DNA of 64,000 nt from Taeniopygia guttata (Eukaryota; Chordata; Aves; Passeriformes; Estrildidae): assembly GCF_048771995.1 (NCBI RefSeq), contig NC_133030.1, positions 52,536,501 through 52,600,500 of the forward strand, in the 5' to 3' direction. The notes beneath the pieces are model-generated. The model worked only from the letters and a program-made list of their open reading frames with translations. It had not been told where the DNA came from and searched no databases. Shown one piece after another: positions 31,560 to 43,554 of this stretch. Position 1 is the first letter of the stretch, and each line of letters opens with the position of its first letter. Both the position numbers and the translations under genes were made by a program.

Positions 31560-34500
31560 CAACAAAAAAAACCCACACCAGGAGACATTTTATAGATTAA
31601 GACTTTGTAAACAGTGCTACTATCATTCACCTAAACTTGCAAAATGTGTGTTGACAGGAACAGTTTCTTATTTGGTTACAAATTTGCTTGCTCACACAGG
31701 TCTTAAACATAGTCAAATAAACGAAGGTAGTCTATATGACCCTAAAACCAGATAAATGCAACCAATAATCTGCACTCATAAGGGAAGGAGCACTGGGTGT
31801 TAGGAGTACTGAATAATCTCCCTGGGACAAAGTTTCTGCCTTGTGTTTTTAACTCTCTCTGCGAGCTTGAAATCTTTCTCATTTATAAAAGTGCACCCAG
31901 AAAAAGTCAATACACAAACAGCCAAAATCAAAGGTCTGGGAGAAGATTCTATCTTTATCACCAATAAACATCTCATTAACTTCTCATATTTTTAAGAGTA
32001 TCAAGCAGCGCACTGTCCTCTATTTTAAAGTTTAAAAATCATGACCTTTCAGATTTTTATGCTCTATTAAGACTTTCAATTCCCATTTGCTACAGAAATT
32101 ATGTTTTCTACTTCAAAAGAACCAAAGAAAAGTAATTGGAGCAATAAAATTTAAGAAGAAATCTCATAAATCAAATCAACTGGTAAAAACCTCACAGAAA
32201 CCCAAAGGCCTGAACACAACAGAGACTTCGTAGACTGTTGTCATGCACAGATCTCTGGAAACTTCTGAAGTTCATTTCCATTTCCTGCCCAAAGAGAAGA
32301 ACTGGTGCACTCTGAGTGGATATATTATTTTCTGTCAGTGTCATATATGCTTTATTGTAGCTACATGGCCTGTTTTAGTTGATGTTGTTTTCTTAGGTTA
32401 AAACTTCTACAGTGACCCAGAGCTTTCACAACCATTCTGGAGCCCTCACCCTATCAACTTTCCTTTTATAAGCTGTGAAGAGAAGGGCAGTTCTCAGGAA
32501 AGCCATAATGAGAAATGGATGCTAGTCCTGTATGACCCAATCTGCTGGGAAATGCTGTGTCTCACATGGAGTCAAGTGATACAGAACGAGTTCAGCATAT
32601 CAGATATCTGGGATTCCCCTGAATTTACGAACAGAAAAGATGTGGTCTGTATTTCTTTCACAGTTCACAACAGAGAGTCAGAGAGAGAGATCTGAAGGAG
32701 ATAACTCCTTCTGAAGCTGAAAAGTGACTGCTGCAAAACTGAGTTTCCACTATTCCTGGGAGGTATATAATTTCAAAGAAAGGTTAGCAGGTCACAATGG
32801 AAGATGATACGAAGACTCTTAGTTTACTGGCAGTGTCCCAGGCATGTGATGTCTCTTGGTGGTTATCCTGAAAGGATTTCACCTTGGCTGGCTGTGCTCC
32901 CACATCCCTGCTGTGTGCAGCCCCTTCTCCTCTCTTGTGTGTGCATGGGGACACAGCAACCTGCTGGAGGGGTCCTGGCACTGCCACCCACTCCTTTGGG
33001 CTGTCAGCTCAGGAGCTCAGGCACTCTTCCCTGACATCTGTGATGAAGGGGCACATGCATGGCCAAGGGAAAAGCAGAACAGCAGAGCCAAAGTGTCAGC
33101 TTGTATCTCTGCAAACCCAGAGATTGCAGATTCCCTCAAAGTCTGCTCCAGAAGAGTGTGTGTTGCCTCAGCAGTTTACAGGCCATGGATTACTCAGACT
33201 TTTGCAAATCACACTGAGACCTAAAAGATGCCACACAATCACGGAGCACCAGAAGTGTGGAAACAGGCCTGAGAAAGAGAGATTTGGTGGACATTTGCAT
33301 CCCAGAAACTTGCTGTCTTATCCCCAAATCTGAATGGGTTGGTTTACACTGGATTCCTCATGTGTTTCATCACATCACATTACAGCTTGTCCTCACAGAA
33401 ATTCAAAATGCTTTGTCCAGCTAAGGTAGGAAGACAACCAAACACAAGTCCAGACAACACCCAGTATCACACTGCTGTCGCTAAAAACACACTAGTTTAA
33501 GTTGATTTAATTAACTGCCCTATGCTCCTGCCTGGAGAAAAAGTTTGCATTAATTTCATTTTGGTTTAAATTGGTTGAAATTGTGTTGGTAAATACACAG
33601 ATACAGTCAAAACTCTGCTCTAACAAGTGTTTATAATGGATTAGTTCTATTGCTTTTTTTAAAGCAAATCCCATTTAAGACTGCACAAGTGTGTGACAAA
33701 ACTATTGTTAGGTTGTTTCAGTGGCTGCTGATTATGAATCTGACCTAATGCATTCAATTTGATGGAAAGATTCCCACTGAGTTCAATGAACATCAAAACA
33801 AGCTCTTAATTAAAGAACAGAAAGGAAAAAGAGAAAAAGAAATAGGACAAGAAAAAGAAAAGACATCTAAGAAATAAAAACACTGAGCAGAGATCTATCC
33901 AGAAGAGGACCAAGGTGTTTGGAGCAGAGAGTGGGTTTGCTAGTGCCAAAAGAGTCTTCACCTGCCATTATTTATAAGACATCCCTGTCAGAGATGAGCA
34001 GAGTAAACTTTTTCCTCTCACTGTCTGTCATAAAGCCCTTTCATGAGCCCTCCACTCAATGCAATTTTCCTTCCATATTTTCTAGAAGTTATTTGGGAAT
34101 GTATCTTACTTTAATTGCTTGTGTGTTTTTACAACAGGCTACCAATCACAGCTCTGCACTATTTATCTTCCCTGTACTAAAGGCAAAGGTGTGTTTTTTC
34201 ACCATGAAAAGAAAACTGCTTTTTCTTCCTTTTTAAAATTAAAATGGTGCAGTGACACATATTCAACACACCTCCCTAAACACTTGCACATTCCTTGGGC
34301 TTTGCAATCAGTGTTAGCGCTAACCAGGGAAAGAAAGTGAATCCCTTATTAAAAAGCAATATGACTAATGATGCATCAGAATGAGTAGCCATTACTCCAC
34401 TTAAACCTAAATTAAAAATCCTGGTATTTGCATTGTCAATTCACTCACAAAATGAAATCTCTTATTACCTTACCCAATTTTCATTATTGAGCTGTAAGTG

Positions 34501-34898
34501 GATCCCAAATTGCTTTTCTAGTCAGAAAGACATTTTAAAAGTAGAATCCTTGATCATCTCTGTTCATCATCATTGCTGGAAATTATCTCAACTAACGGGC
34601 AACATATCTATAATAAATTATCCTTCAGGTAAAATTACTTCACATTTCTGGAGTTTCAAGGAATTTATCAGCAAAATCATTTTCATCTGAACTAGAACTC
34701 CTTGGGAGCATGCAGTCTCAATTGAACTTTTATTGGAAATTCCTAAGCTGAGGAGCAGAGACAGAAGGAGGAACACAGCAAAGGAGACTGAGTGACTCAC
34801 ACTCCAATCCCCATCTAACACCAACAACTGGCTACTGACTACTCCAAGAGTGGCTCTTACTGTGAGTATTTTTCAAACTCTAGTTTCACCCATAGTTC

Positions 34899-34950
34899 AA
34901 AGAAAAAAAAGGAAAAAAAAAAAAAAAAAGAGGCAAAAAAAAAGAAAAAG
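34899..34950. repeat. A-rich low-complexity tract
   Basis: Almost pure A with a few G and one C, including a 17-A run at 34913-34929. It could be an old poly(A) tail, but no retrocopy body is recognisable next to it. Confidence 0.85.
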
Positions 34951-37900
34951 CATGTCCTGACTTTCACAGTGGTACAGAAGTGCAAGAGCTGCCCTCAGTC
35001 TAACTCAGCACTTTGAGAAGCCTGCAGAGCCAGCACCTTCCCCTGCACACAAACCTGGCCACACTGCCACCCCACTGCCATCATTCTGACACCATCACTC
35101 CTCAGCACTTTCAAAAAATGACAAAACATTTATCAATACATTTTTAACTAAGCAGGACATAAGGGTGACCCCAGAAGGTACCATTGGACCAAAGCCCAAG
35201 ACCTTGTCAGCCAGTTATGAAACAAATGGACACAGGCCTGTCCCTCCCATCAGGGAAGGGAGTTTGGCCTACTCCTACCAATGAGAAAAGAGTAGGGCCA
35301 AAATATCAAGGGGTTTTTTTTAGTAAAAATAGACAGCAAAACCAAGTTTTTTTTTTCTCTGTAGAAAACAGAAGCAATTTGATGGGTGGAAAGTGGTATT
35401 TTCCATAACAAATAATGTATAATTTTAAATGCTTGAGATAGAAATTAAAGTCTTGGTGCTTACCAAAGACTAAAATTACATTTAAAAAGAAAAAAAAAAA
35501 AGCCAAAACAAAACAATGAAAGAACAGTAAACACTTGTTCGTATCAAAGCTTTCTATCCTGCTAGCAAAGAGAAGAAATGGTGGCCTCTGACTTTTTGAC
35601 CCCCTGTGCTGAGTGATTCAATTGAAAAATAACACAAATAACACAAGAAGATGGATGGTGTTTGTGGTATTTTAAGGTCAAAGAACTACGAAGAAACATT
35701 TATTTTCCTTTACATTTCTGTCCAGTAAAGTCAGATCAGTGCTGTGGCCATGTCAAACCAACTGTGAAGATAAAGTGTTGAAAACTTAGAGACAAGTCAG
35801 ACAAATTATCTTTTCTGCTACCCTTCAGTGTTACTTCTGCTAGAAGGGAGAAAAAAGACGACAAATATATAATTCTGAAATACTTTGATCCAACAAAATG
35901 GACTGCTCTTAACATAAATTAAATACAGAAAGACAGAAATTTACTTGACAGAAAGTTCTCAGCATTTATGAGAGATTAGCAAAAAATTATTTCAATTAGA
36001 ATTATGTTCTGAAGTGACTGTGGAAAATGAAAAAGCAGCACTGTCAGCTCCCAGTAATTCATGAATTAGCATTCAAAACAGGGTCGTTGCATAAGTAGCC
36101 TTTAATTGAAAACACTTTTTTCTCCTTTCACATAAGTTGTAACAGATGAATGCTGAAAAGAAATTTTAAAATGTATTTAATCATAAATGATCAGTTTGAC
36201 CCTGTGCCCTGTGGAAATATTAAAGCTTTCACAAAGGGTCACAGCTTCCCTTCTCCCCATGGGCTGTGGGGTCATTTGGGAGCAGTTTGGGTGTCTAAAC
36301 ATGGGCATCCTGTGCCTGAGCATACCCAAGGCACCCGTGGAGCTTTGGCAGATGTGATAAAGAGCTGCTAGAGATGAGCATCCTCCAGCTGCAGGCAGGA
36401 GCAAGGAGGGACAAACCTGGAGTCACCTGAGGACTACAGCTCTCTCCACCCCTTTGGAACTCATTTCTAACCTCCTGCACTACGAAAACTTCCTCTCCTG
36501 GTTCACAAGTCATTTTTAAAAACATACTACAAAGGACCAAATTGAAGGTCGGGAACCACTTTTTGTTTACCTCTGGGGAGTATAAAGGGATGACAAAATG
36601 TGTCCAGAACACAGAGAATCAAGCATAAGTGAGTCACTGACAGCAGACTTCCCAAAGGGCTGTCATTTCCAAGGGTTTATAATAATCAGCTTCATTTTCC
36701 TACAGAGCAGACCCACTTGCACTAAGCTCAAGAGACAGCGGATTATGCACCGCACCACTTAAATGTATTAATATTATATCTGCTTTCAACACAACTTTAG
36801 AAGAAATTATGTAACAGCATAAAATGCATATAGACAGAAAGGAAAACTACAAGGAACTCAATATTGACAAGAGAACATACCCTTATTGACACCAGCTCAG
36901 AAGAGTTACTTTGGACAAATCATTATGTCACACCATCACCCAGTCCTATGACAGACAAGCAACTTCCATTTTTCAGTGGCTGCCTCCCCTTTTACAAAGC
37001 ACAGGATTTCCTTCAGCCATCATTTGAACATCAGAGTGAACTTGGTCCTCAGAAACAGGGCAAGGGCATCACACCCTGACTATGTAAGCCCATAAGGATC
37101 TCGGCTTATGATCTGGGTAATTCTCTATGTGGGAAAAAAACCCCTATATTAAAATCGCTCTCACTTCAGATTTTAGTTTCACCCATAAATCTTGGATGTT
37201 AGATGGAAAACTGCTGAGACCTCGGCTTTTGATTATATACATTTGTGAAGAGGAAAAAAAATACAGGATTTATTTCAGCCCACTATGTCAGGCTGACTTC
37301 ATCTTTATGGACTCTTACACTGCCCATTACCTGGATTACTTGTCTGTCACTGTAATATAAATTCTTAACCTACCAGCAACAATACTCTAAACCATAATTG
37401 TTCCAGTAATTGAAACTGCCTCAATTTTGACACTCAACAACCCATTGTTTGCAAATGAGTAATTAAATGGAAGGTTTAGCTCAAAACCTTTTTCTGTTAC
37501 TTCCTGTAGCAATTTAGCTGGAAGTGCACACTTCTCTTCACATAGGCAAATGGCATTGATTTGAACTTGGCCAAAACACAGATATTACTAACCAATGTCT
37601 TTTGCACAAGTACAGGGCAGAAATATAAATTAGTGGCATATTTAATACATTCAGATGATTAAAAAATGGAAATCACCAACACTAGCAAGTGAAAGAATAA
37701 GCAATCAGAGCCCTATCAACCAGCAGCAGTACTAAAAGGCAGCCCCCAGTTTCAAAAAGCTGCTTGTAGATGGATTAGTTCTCTCTGCCTTACTGAAATT
37801 TTGTGGTAAGCTGTTGTAGTCAGCCAGCTAGAGGGGAACAGAAGAACATTATACATGTGGAAACCTAACAGAAATAAAGCTATTTCATTATCTTGAAAAA

Positions 37901-40900
37901 ACCCATGTCTTTACCACAGGTGACCAAAGGTCTTATATGCAGGTGTCAATATTGAGTCACCTGATAAGATAATATCATTATTTGAACTTCAACCCTTTTC
38001 CCTATATTCATGAATGAAGCCCTGCAGAATCCACCTGCACAAACATTCATACCTTACTATCCAGACTCAGAGCATGGTGATCCCCTCAAACAGCTGGTAA
38101 AGCTTCATCACCTTACTCTTCTTCACAGCTACCACACTTTACCACACCCACAGAGGTCCATGGCACTATCAGAGCTCTGTAACAACAACCTGGACCAAGG
38201 CAGCCTCAGGTACCACAGCAGAGCAGTGAGCTAAAGCACAGCAGAAACACATCTCCAATAACGGAGGAGGTGGTGCAAAGCACCTGCCTTGCACAGCTCT
38301 CACAGGGGCATCAGGGCAATGAGGAGTGATTGGCCCTGTCAGGCAGCCTTGTGCCCCAGAGAACATCCCCTACCACACAACCTTGCACAAACATTTCCCC
38401 CTTATCTCACTAATCCATGTTTTAGTGTCTCACGCACCAGGAATCTGAGGGTTGGGCAATTTCACTGTGTGAATCTGGCAAAAAATTGAATTAAGGTTCA
38501 GTAATTGCAGTTATCACTACAAGACATATTCAAGCAAAAATAAGCTCAGCAAAGCACATATCTGACTTTAAGTATATGTGAAGAGTCCCATTAGCTTCAG
38601 CAGCATTTTCAGGCAAGTTGGAAATCACATACATGAGAGTGCAAAAAAAATCAACGTATTTGATTTTGAAAGAAATCTGCATATAAGGGAAAAAAATTAA
38701 GGGATGAGATTAACACTATTTAACATCTTCCATGTCATGCAATAATATGAGCTTTCTGTAACAGGAGATTAAATTCCTTTAAATTCCTTTACACTGGTTC
38801 ATATCCCTGTTGTACATGCAACACATCTGGGGATCACTTGAACTGGTGACAAAGGCTTTAGAGGGTAAGGGTCTGTCAAAACACCTACTCTCCTGATTCC
38901 CTCTTCAGTATTCAGCCACGAGGTCACGAGCACAGACTCAGCCAGCTCCATCAGTAAATCTATTTTTAGTAGTTCATGTAGAATTGGAAATGCATTTGGG
39001 CATTGTGCCATGGCTGGATCTCAGCCATTCACAAATGTAACACATGGATGAGGATCCCCACTTCTGCCTAGGCTCTGACTTCCCCTTCACATCATGATCT
39101 GTGCTCACCGAAGCTGGAGGGGCAACCAGATTTCACCTGGTTGCATTGGTGACAGCTGGAATTCACTATTGTAGACGGAGCTAACAACTTTGGGAAAGGC
39201 AGGAAACAGTCAGTAAGAGGCTTAGCAGATTCTACCATGTAAAATCACTCTTGGAAAAAGACTTATTAATATCTCAGTGGGGTACAGGATGTAAAAGCAG
39301 AGCAGGTTTCAAACCTCTCCATTCTCTGTAGCAACTGAGGTAAGGAACTTTAGTACACTGCTAATAGTCAAGAATGTCTGTATTTTTGTCCTCTTGTTTT
39401 AGACCTGCAAAGAAAGATCAAGCCTATAAGTCACAGGAGACTCAGATAATCAGTTCAAACCAAATTGCAGTATATAATTATAATCACACAACTGGCAGGC
39501 TTTGCTCAAGAGGATATATGAGCTGGCATGGCTGAGAGATCCAAGTATCACAGCCTATAACCCAAATAGAAATGCAGCTCAATAGTTAACAAAGCCAAAT
39601 GGAGCTATAACCATTGGCATTTGGTGCAGCCTGAGTCTGGTCTGTGGCTTGCATGCCTTAAGTTTCAAAGTCACAGATTAACAGAGCCCATCATGGCTCA
39701 TTAGAACCAAAATCAGCATCTTTACTGGGGGTGCCAGTGGAGAAACTACAGAATGCTGCTCCCGTTCCTCCAGGGAAGTAGATTTTGATATGGATGCTGT
39801 ATCAAGCACAGGTCTGGAGCAGCCCCTGGAGTCACCTTTCATTTTCTCCTGTCAACTTCACTCCAGGCAAGGAGGCTACGGGGAACCACTGCACCTCCTC
39901 CCAAAATCACAGCCACAGCAATGCTGCTGGGCTGCCCTCAAGGCACTCCCCACATCCCATAAAACAACAGAGTTGGGAATGAGAATAATAAAGACCTGAA
40001 ACATCTGCTGATAAAGCAGCAAAGGTCCCTTGCAGGATTTAGCTCATGCTGGGCACCCAAGCCCCTCTCCTCTGGAGGACCACTCTGATGTTCCAAGCTC
40101 TCTGCTGAATCAGGACTCAAGCAGCCAGAGAAAATCAATTACTGCCAGTCTCAACTTTTTTGAGATAATCTGAATATTCTTTAAAAATGTCTTATAAAGA
40201 TTTAGATTTGCATTTTTGGCTTCATGAAAAACAAAACAAAACTGAAAGTCTTGTCATAAACTTACAGTTTTGAATAAAGAGGCTTTTTTCTTCTCAAAGC
40301 AATGATTAATGATTAACATCCTTCCCATTGTTACCCAAGTAGTTTTCAGATGTCAGACTCTGAATTTTTCTTCATCTAAGCTTGAATTTGGCATTTTACT
40401 CATTGCAAAAATCTGGTTTTAAGCCTCTGCAGTTATTGCATAGTTTCCCCTCAAGATATTTTTCAGTACTTCTCAGATGGACGGATCACTGAGATTCTGT
40501 GTACTTTGAACCTCTCCACATGTACCAAAGACACAAAAAGCTGCTTCTTCATAGCCTGATCTAACTGCAATTAAGAGCTTTTTCCCTGGCCCTATCCTCA
40601 TACAGAGATAAAAAGTAGAATTTAGTGAAATTATTACAAAGCTGGTTAAGCACAGGATATGACTAATCCTGTATTTCACAGCTGGAAGTTAAACTGAGCC
40701 TCATTAAACCCAATGTTCTTGCTTACCCACAACAGAAACAAATGGGGCATGACAGAGCTTTGCATGTGTGCATCTCTCTCACACACACTCAGACACTGGA
40801 ATTCAACTCCAGCCCTTCCAAAATTTTAAGTTGCAAGAAATTATATGATGGTCTCAAATTTGTAAGATTCAATTAATCCAGTATGCCTCTATCTGTTCGC

Positions 40901-41071
40901 CAACTTCTGGATCCAGATCTTTTGAATTATATTTCCGAGGTTTTTAGGGAACTTTATTTACATTCTCATCAAATCCATGGATACCACAGGTGACAACACC
41001 CAGAACACACAGTACACCACTCAGATTTCATTACAAGTTGCAAAAGCTCATTTCTATCACCGATACTGCGT

Positions 41072-41099
41072 TTTAGAAGTACATGAATGTACTTCTAAA
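41072..41099. repeat. Perfect 13-bp inverted repeat with 2-base spacer
   Basis: The left arm TTTAGAAGTACAT (41072-41084) and right arm ATGTACTTCTAAA (41087-41099) are exact reverse complements separated by GA. It lies in CCDC85C intron 2 in AT-rich sequence. No function is known. Confidence 0.9.
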
Positions 41100-42041
41100 T
41101 ATTTATTTAGAGAATATTTATTTTGGTAGGTAGATTAGCTCAAATCTCTGATGTCCAAAGTAAACAGAAGGAACTCCACTGTCTTAGAGGGCTTGAAGGT
41201 ATTTTGAACTGCTCCAATAAAACTGCTCCTATACATTTCTTATTTGGGGAGAAAGAACATTTTATTCAATAAGTACATAGTGTTATTTACATCTCAGCTC
41301 AACTTATTGGGTAGCAAATTGGTCAGGTCAGTCTTGTCATTGTAATTCACAAAAGAAGGAGGTGAAATGGAACACACTTGGACATTGATTGGCTTTGCAT
41401 GCTATGTTGGGTTTTTTTTAAGATTCTGTTTCCACAACTCCACAACTAAGGAAGCAACATTTGAGGGATTCTGTTATCATATTTTGCATTTACACTTGTA
41501 AGCAATGCAGTGCATTCTCAAAACTATATCAAAGTTTTGATCTCAGGAGAGAAGGTCTCACAAAAAATCTGTTTCTTCAAGAGCTGTACTCCAAAATGCA
41601 TGGAGTCCTGTAGGAATTCTCACCATTGACTTGAAAGAAATATTTGGATGTGACCTCAGATATGAAGCTCCTTTTATATTACTTAAAATTAAAATGCAGC
41701 TAAACATTGAAACACTGTCTAAAAATGGTAATAGAGTAACTGAGGGCACACCCCCTTCAGTGTTCTGAATTTAAATGGAGACCAAGTGCCTGGAAAGCTT
41801 TCATGCCTGAGTTGCTCTGCATTACAAAAAAAAAAAAACCAAAAAACTATTTCCCTTGTGAGACCTTAAATTAAAGCAATTATACTTATCCTCCTCACAC
41901 ACAAACAATAGGTAGACTTTGGGGAAATCAGATAGGTTTGTAATTTTGTTCCTGTCGTGGTGAGTGTGTGCAGTGCTCCTGGCACAAGCCATGGCCTCAG
42001 ACAAACCTCCAGAGACAATTCACAGAGAAGCCCAAATGCTG

Positions 42042-42061
42042 TAAGGTCTTATAAGACCTTA
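42042..42061. repeat. Perfect 20-bp palindrome
   Basis: The half-site TAAGGTCTTA is followed immediately by its reverse complement. With no spacer it reads as a perfect dyad, 650 bases from the solo LTR. It could be a chance palindrome or a dimeric factor site. Confidence 0.9.
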
Positions 42062-42702
42062 TAGCAACTCTGAGAGCTGAGAGGCAGCTCTGCAAGCAGG
42101 AACTGCTAATGGCAGACTTGGCACAGAAGTGACTGATAGTAAAATAACAGGGGAAATTGCACTCTGACTCTCCTCAAGCCAGCCAGCACATTGTGGGCAA
42201 TGTCTTTTTCTCCTCCTTGGGAAGAGATCAGGCTCTCCACTGAATGGCATTTACATCTTTGCTCTTTGCAGTGCTAAGGATTGCCAGGCTCCTTTCAGCC
42301 CTGGGTTCCAGATTTCCTACCTTGTTTCCAGAAGGATATGCTGGAAACTGCCTGCTGAGTGCATGGTTGTGCCAAGATCCCATCTGCCTAAGAATTGTGG
42401 CAGCCTGCAGATGCTGTGACCATGGAAGTTCCTTGCTCAAACACCTCAGCTCTGTTTTAATAGCAGCATTACAGGCATTGCCTACTATCATTTTATTAAC
42501 TCTACAGCTGCAGTCTATTAATTCAGGAAAAGCATGCAGTTTCTTAAAAGTAAAACTAAGAACAGTTTTCAAGAACTTCTAGGGAAGCTCTGAATATCTT
42601 CCAAGGAAAGCTCTACCTCTCAGGCAGCTAGCAGGCTGAACTGCTGTGAAGTGCTGGTGCTACTCAAGTCTATTTGGCAATTTTAATTAAATACTCATAA
42701 AT

Positions 42703-42708
42703 CTCAAG
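42703..42708. repeat. Target-site duplication, left copy (CTCAAG)
   Basis: CTCAAG abuts the TG end of the LTR at 42709 and is repeated exactly at 43049-43054 next to the CA end. Six-base duplications are typical of class II (ERVK/beta- or alpha-type) integrases. Confidence 0.8.
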
Positions 42709-43048
42709 TGACGCTCCCCCCCTCACACAGCCCCCTGAATTATCAGGCTAGCCCAGAGATCCGAGGCTTTGAGGGGAGGAATACCAGGAGATGGCAAAGA
42801 TTTCCAAAAGAGGCTCTTACCCCGAGATAAGTTGGTTCAGCTCTCTTTATTCTGTGATGTCCATGGGAGAGTGGGGCAAAAGAGAACGAACAGGAAATGT
42901 CAGGGGTCTATATAGGTTTTGGACAGGTGGGCTTCCCTGGCTCTCCACCAACCCTGTTGGGGCAGGAAGGAGGGTCCAGGGTTATCTTGATCAGAGTCAC
43001 AGGGTCCCGGGGAAGGGGGCACAGAGTGCCCATGAGCTCACTGTAACA
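42709..43048 (-). mobile_element. Solo LTR of an endogenous retrovirus (ERVK-like)
   Basis: A 340-base block bounded by TG...CA and flanked by exact 6-base duplications. Read on the - strand it starts TGTTACAGTGAGC. It has a TATA-like box (TATATA at 42914-42909) and an AATAAA signal (42851-42846) about 58 bases further on, in GAATAAAGAGAGCTGAACC, a layout common in avian ERV LTRs. No internal gag/pol/env sequence lies beside it, so it is a solo LTR left by recombination between two LTRs. It is in the sense direction of the host gene, CCDC85C. The ERVK class is inferred from the 6-base duplication only. Confidence 0.85.
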
Positions 43049-43054
43049 CTCAAG
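43049..43054. repeat. Target-site duplication, right copy (CTCAAG)
   Basis: Exact copy of 42703-42708, directly after the CA end of the LTR. The lack of mismatches fits a fairly recent insertion, though six bases is little evidence. Confidence 0.8.
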
Positions 43055-43395
43055 GGCTGTCACTCCCTAGAGAAGAATTTTTCTGTTTCTGCTCTGAGGA
43101 CTTGAAATTTTCTGTGAAAAAGGCAGCATGACTTCATTGTCCAATGTCCAGTTACTTAGAACCTCACCTGCCCAATGCATCTGCTTTCTATAAAGCTGGG
43201 CTTTTTGAAACAAAGGTGTGCAATGTGCCCTGAGCATCCGTGAATAGAAAAATGCCTCTGGCACTCCTGCACTCAAGGGAAAAGATAGACACAGCTCAGA
43301 GACTATAAACTAAAAGGAGTCCTGACAGCCAGCCCATGATGCACAATATTTAGTTACAAGGAGAGAGAAAAGTGATGAGTCCACACAGCCTATTA

Positions 43396-43422
43396 ACTTT
43401 TAGCTAAGTTTTAGCTAAAAGT
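43396..43422. repeat. 12-bp hairpin with 3-base loop
   Basis: ACTTTTAGCTAA (43396-43407) pairs exactly with TTAGCTAAAAGT (43411-43422) across a GTT loop. The sequence also contains a TTTTAGCTAA direct repeat. Intronic, no known role. Confidence 0.85.
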
Positions 43423-43508
43423 GCTTGATCTTTGCATGTGTACAGAACGAGCTGAAAATGCAAAATAATGTGAAAGAATGGCCAGAAGATTGTTACCCTT
43501 ATTGTTTC

Positions 43509-43554
43509 TAAAATATATGCATTAGTTATGAAAATATATGCATTAGTTTATGAA
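43509..43554. repeat. Short tandem duplication (about 21 bases, two copies)
   Basis: AAAATATATGCATTAGTT followed by ATG occurs twice in succession with one extra T in the second copy, in AT-rich intronic DNA. Probably replication slippage. Confidence 0.8.
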
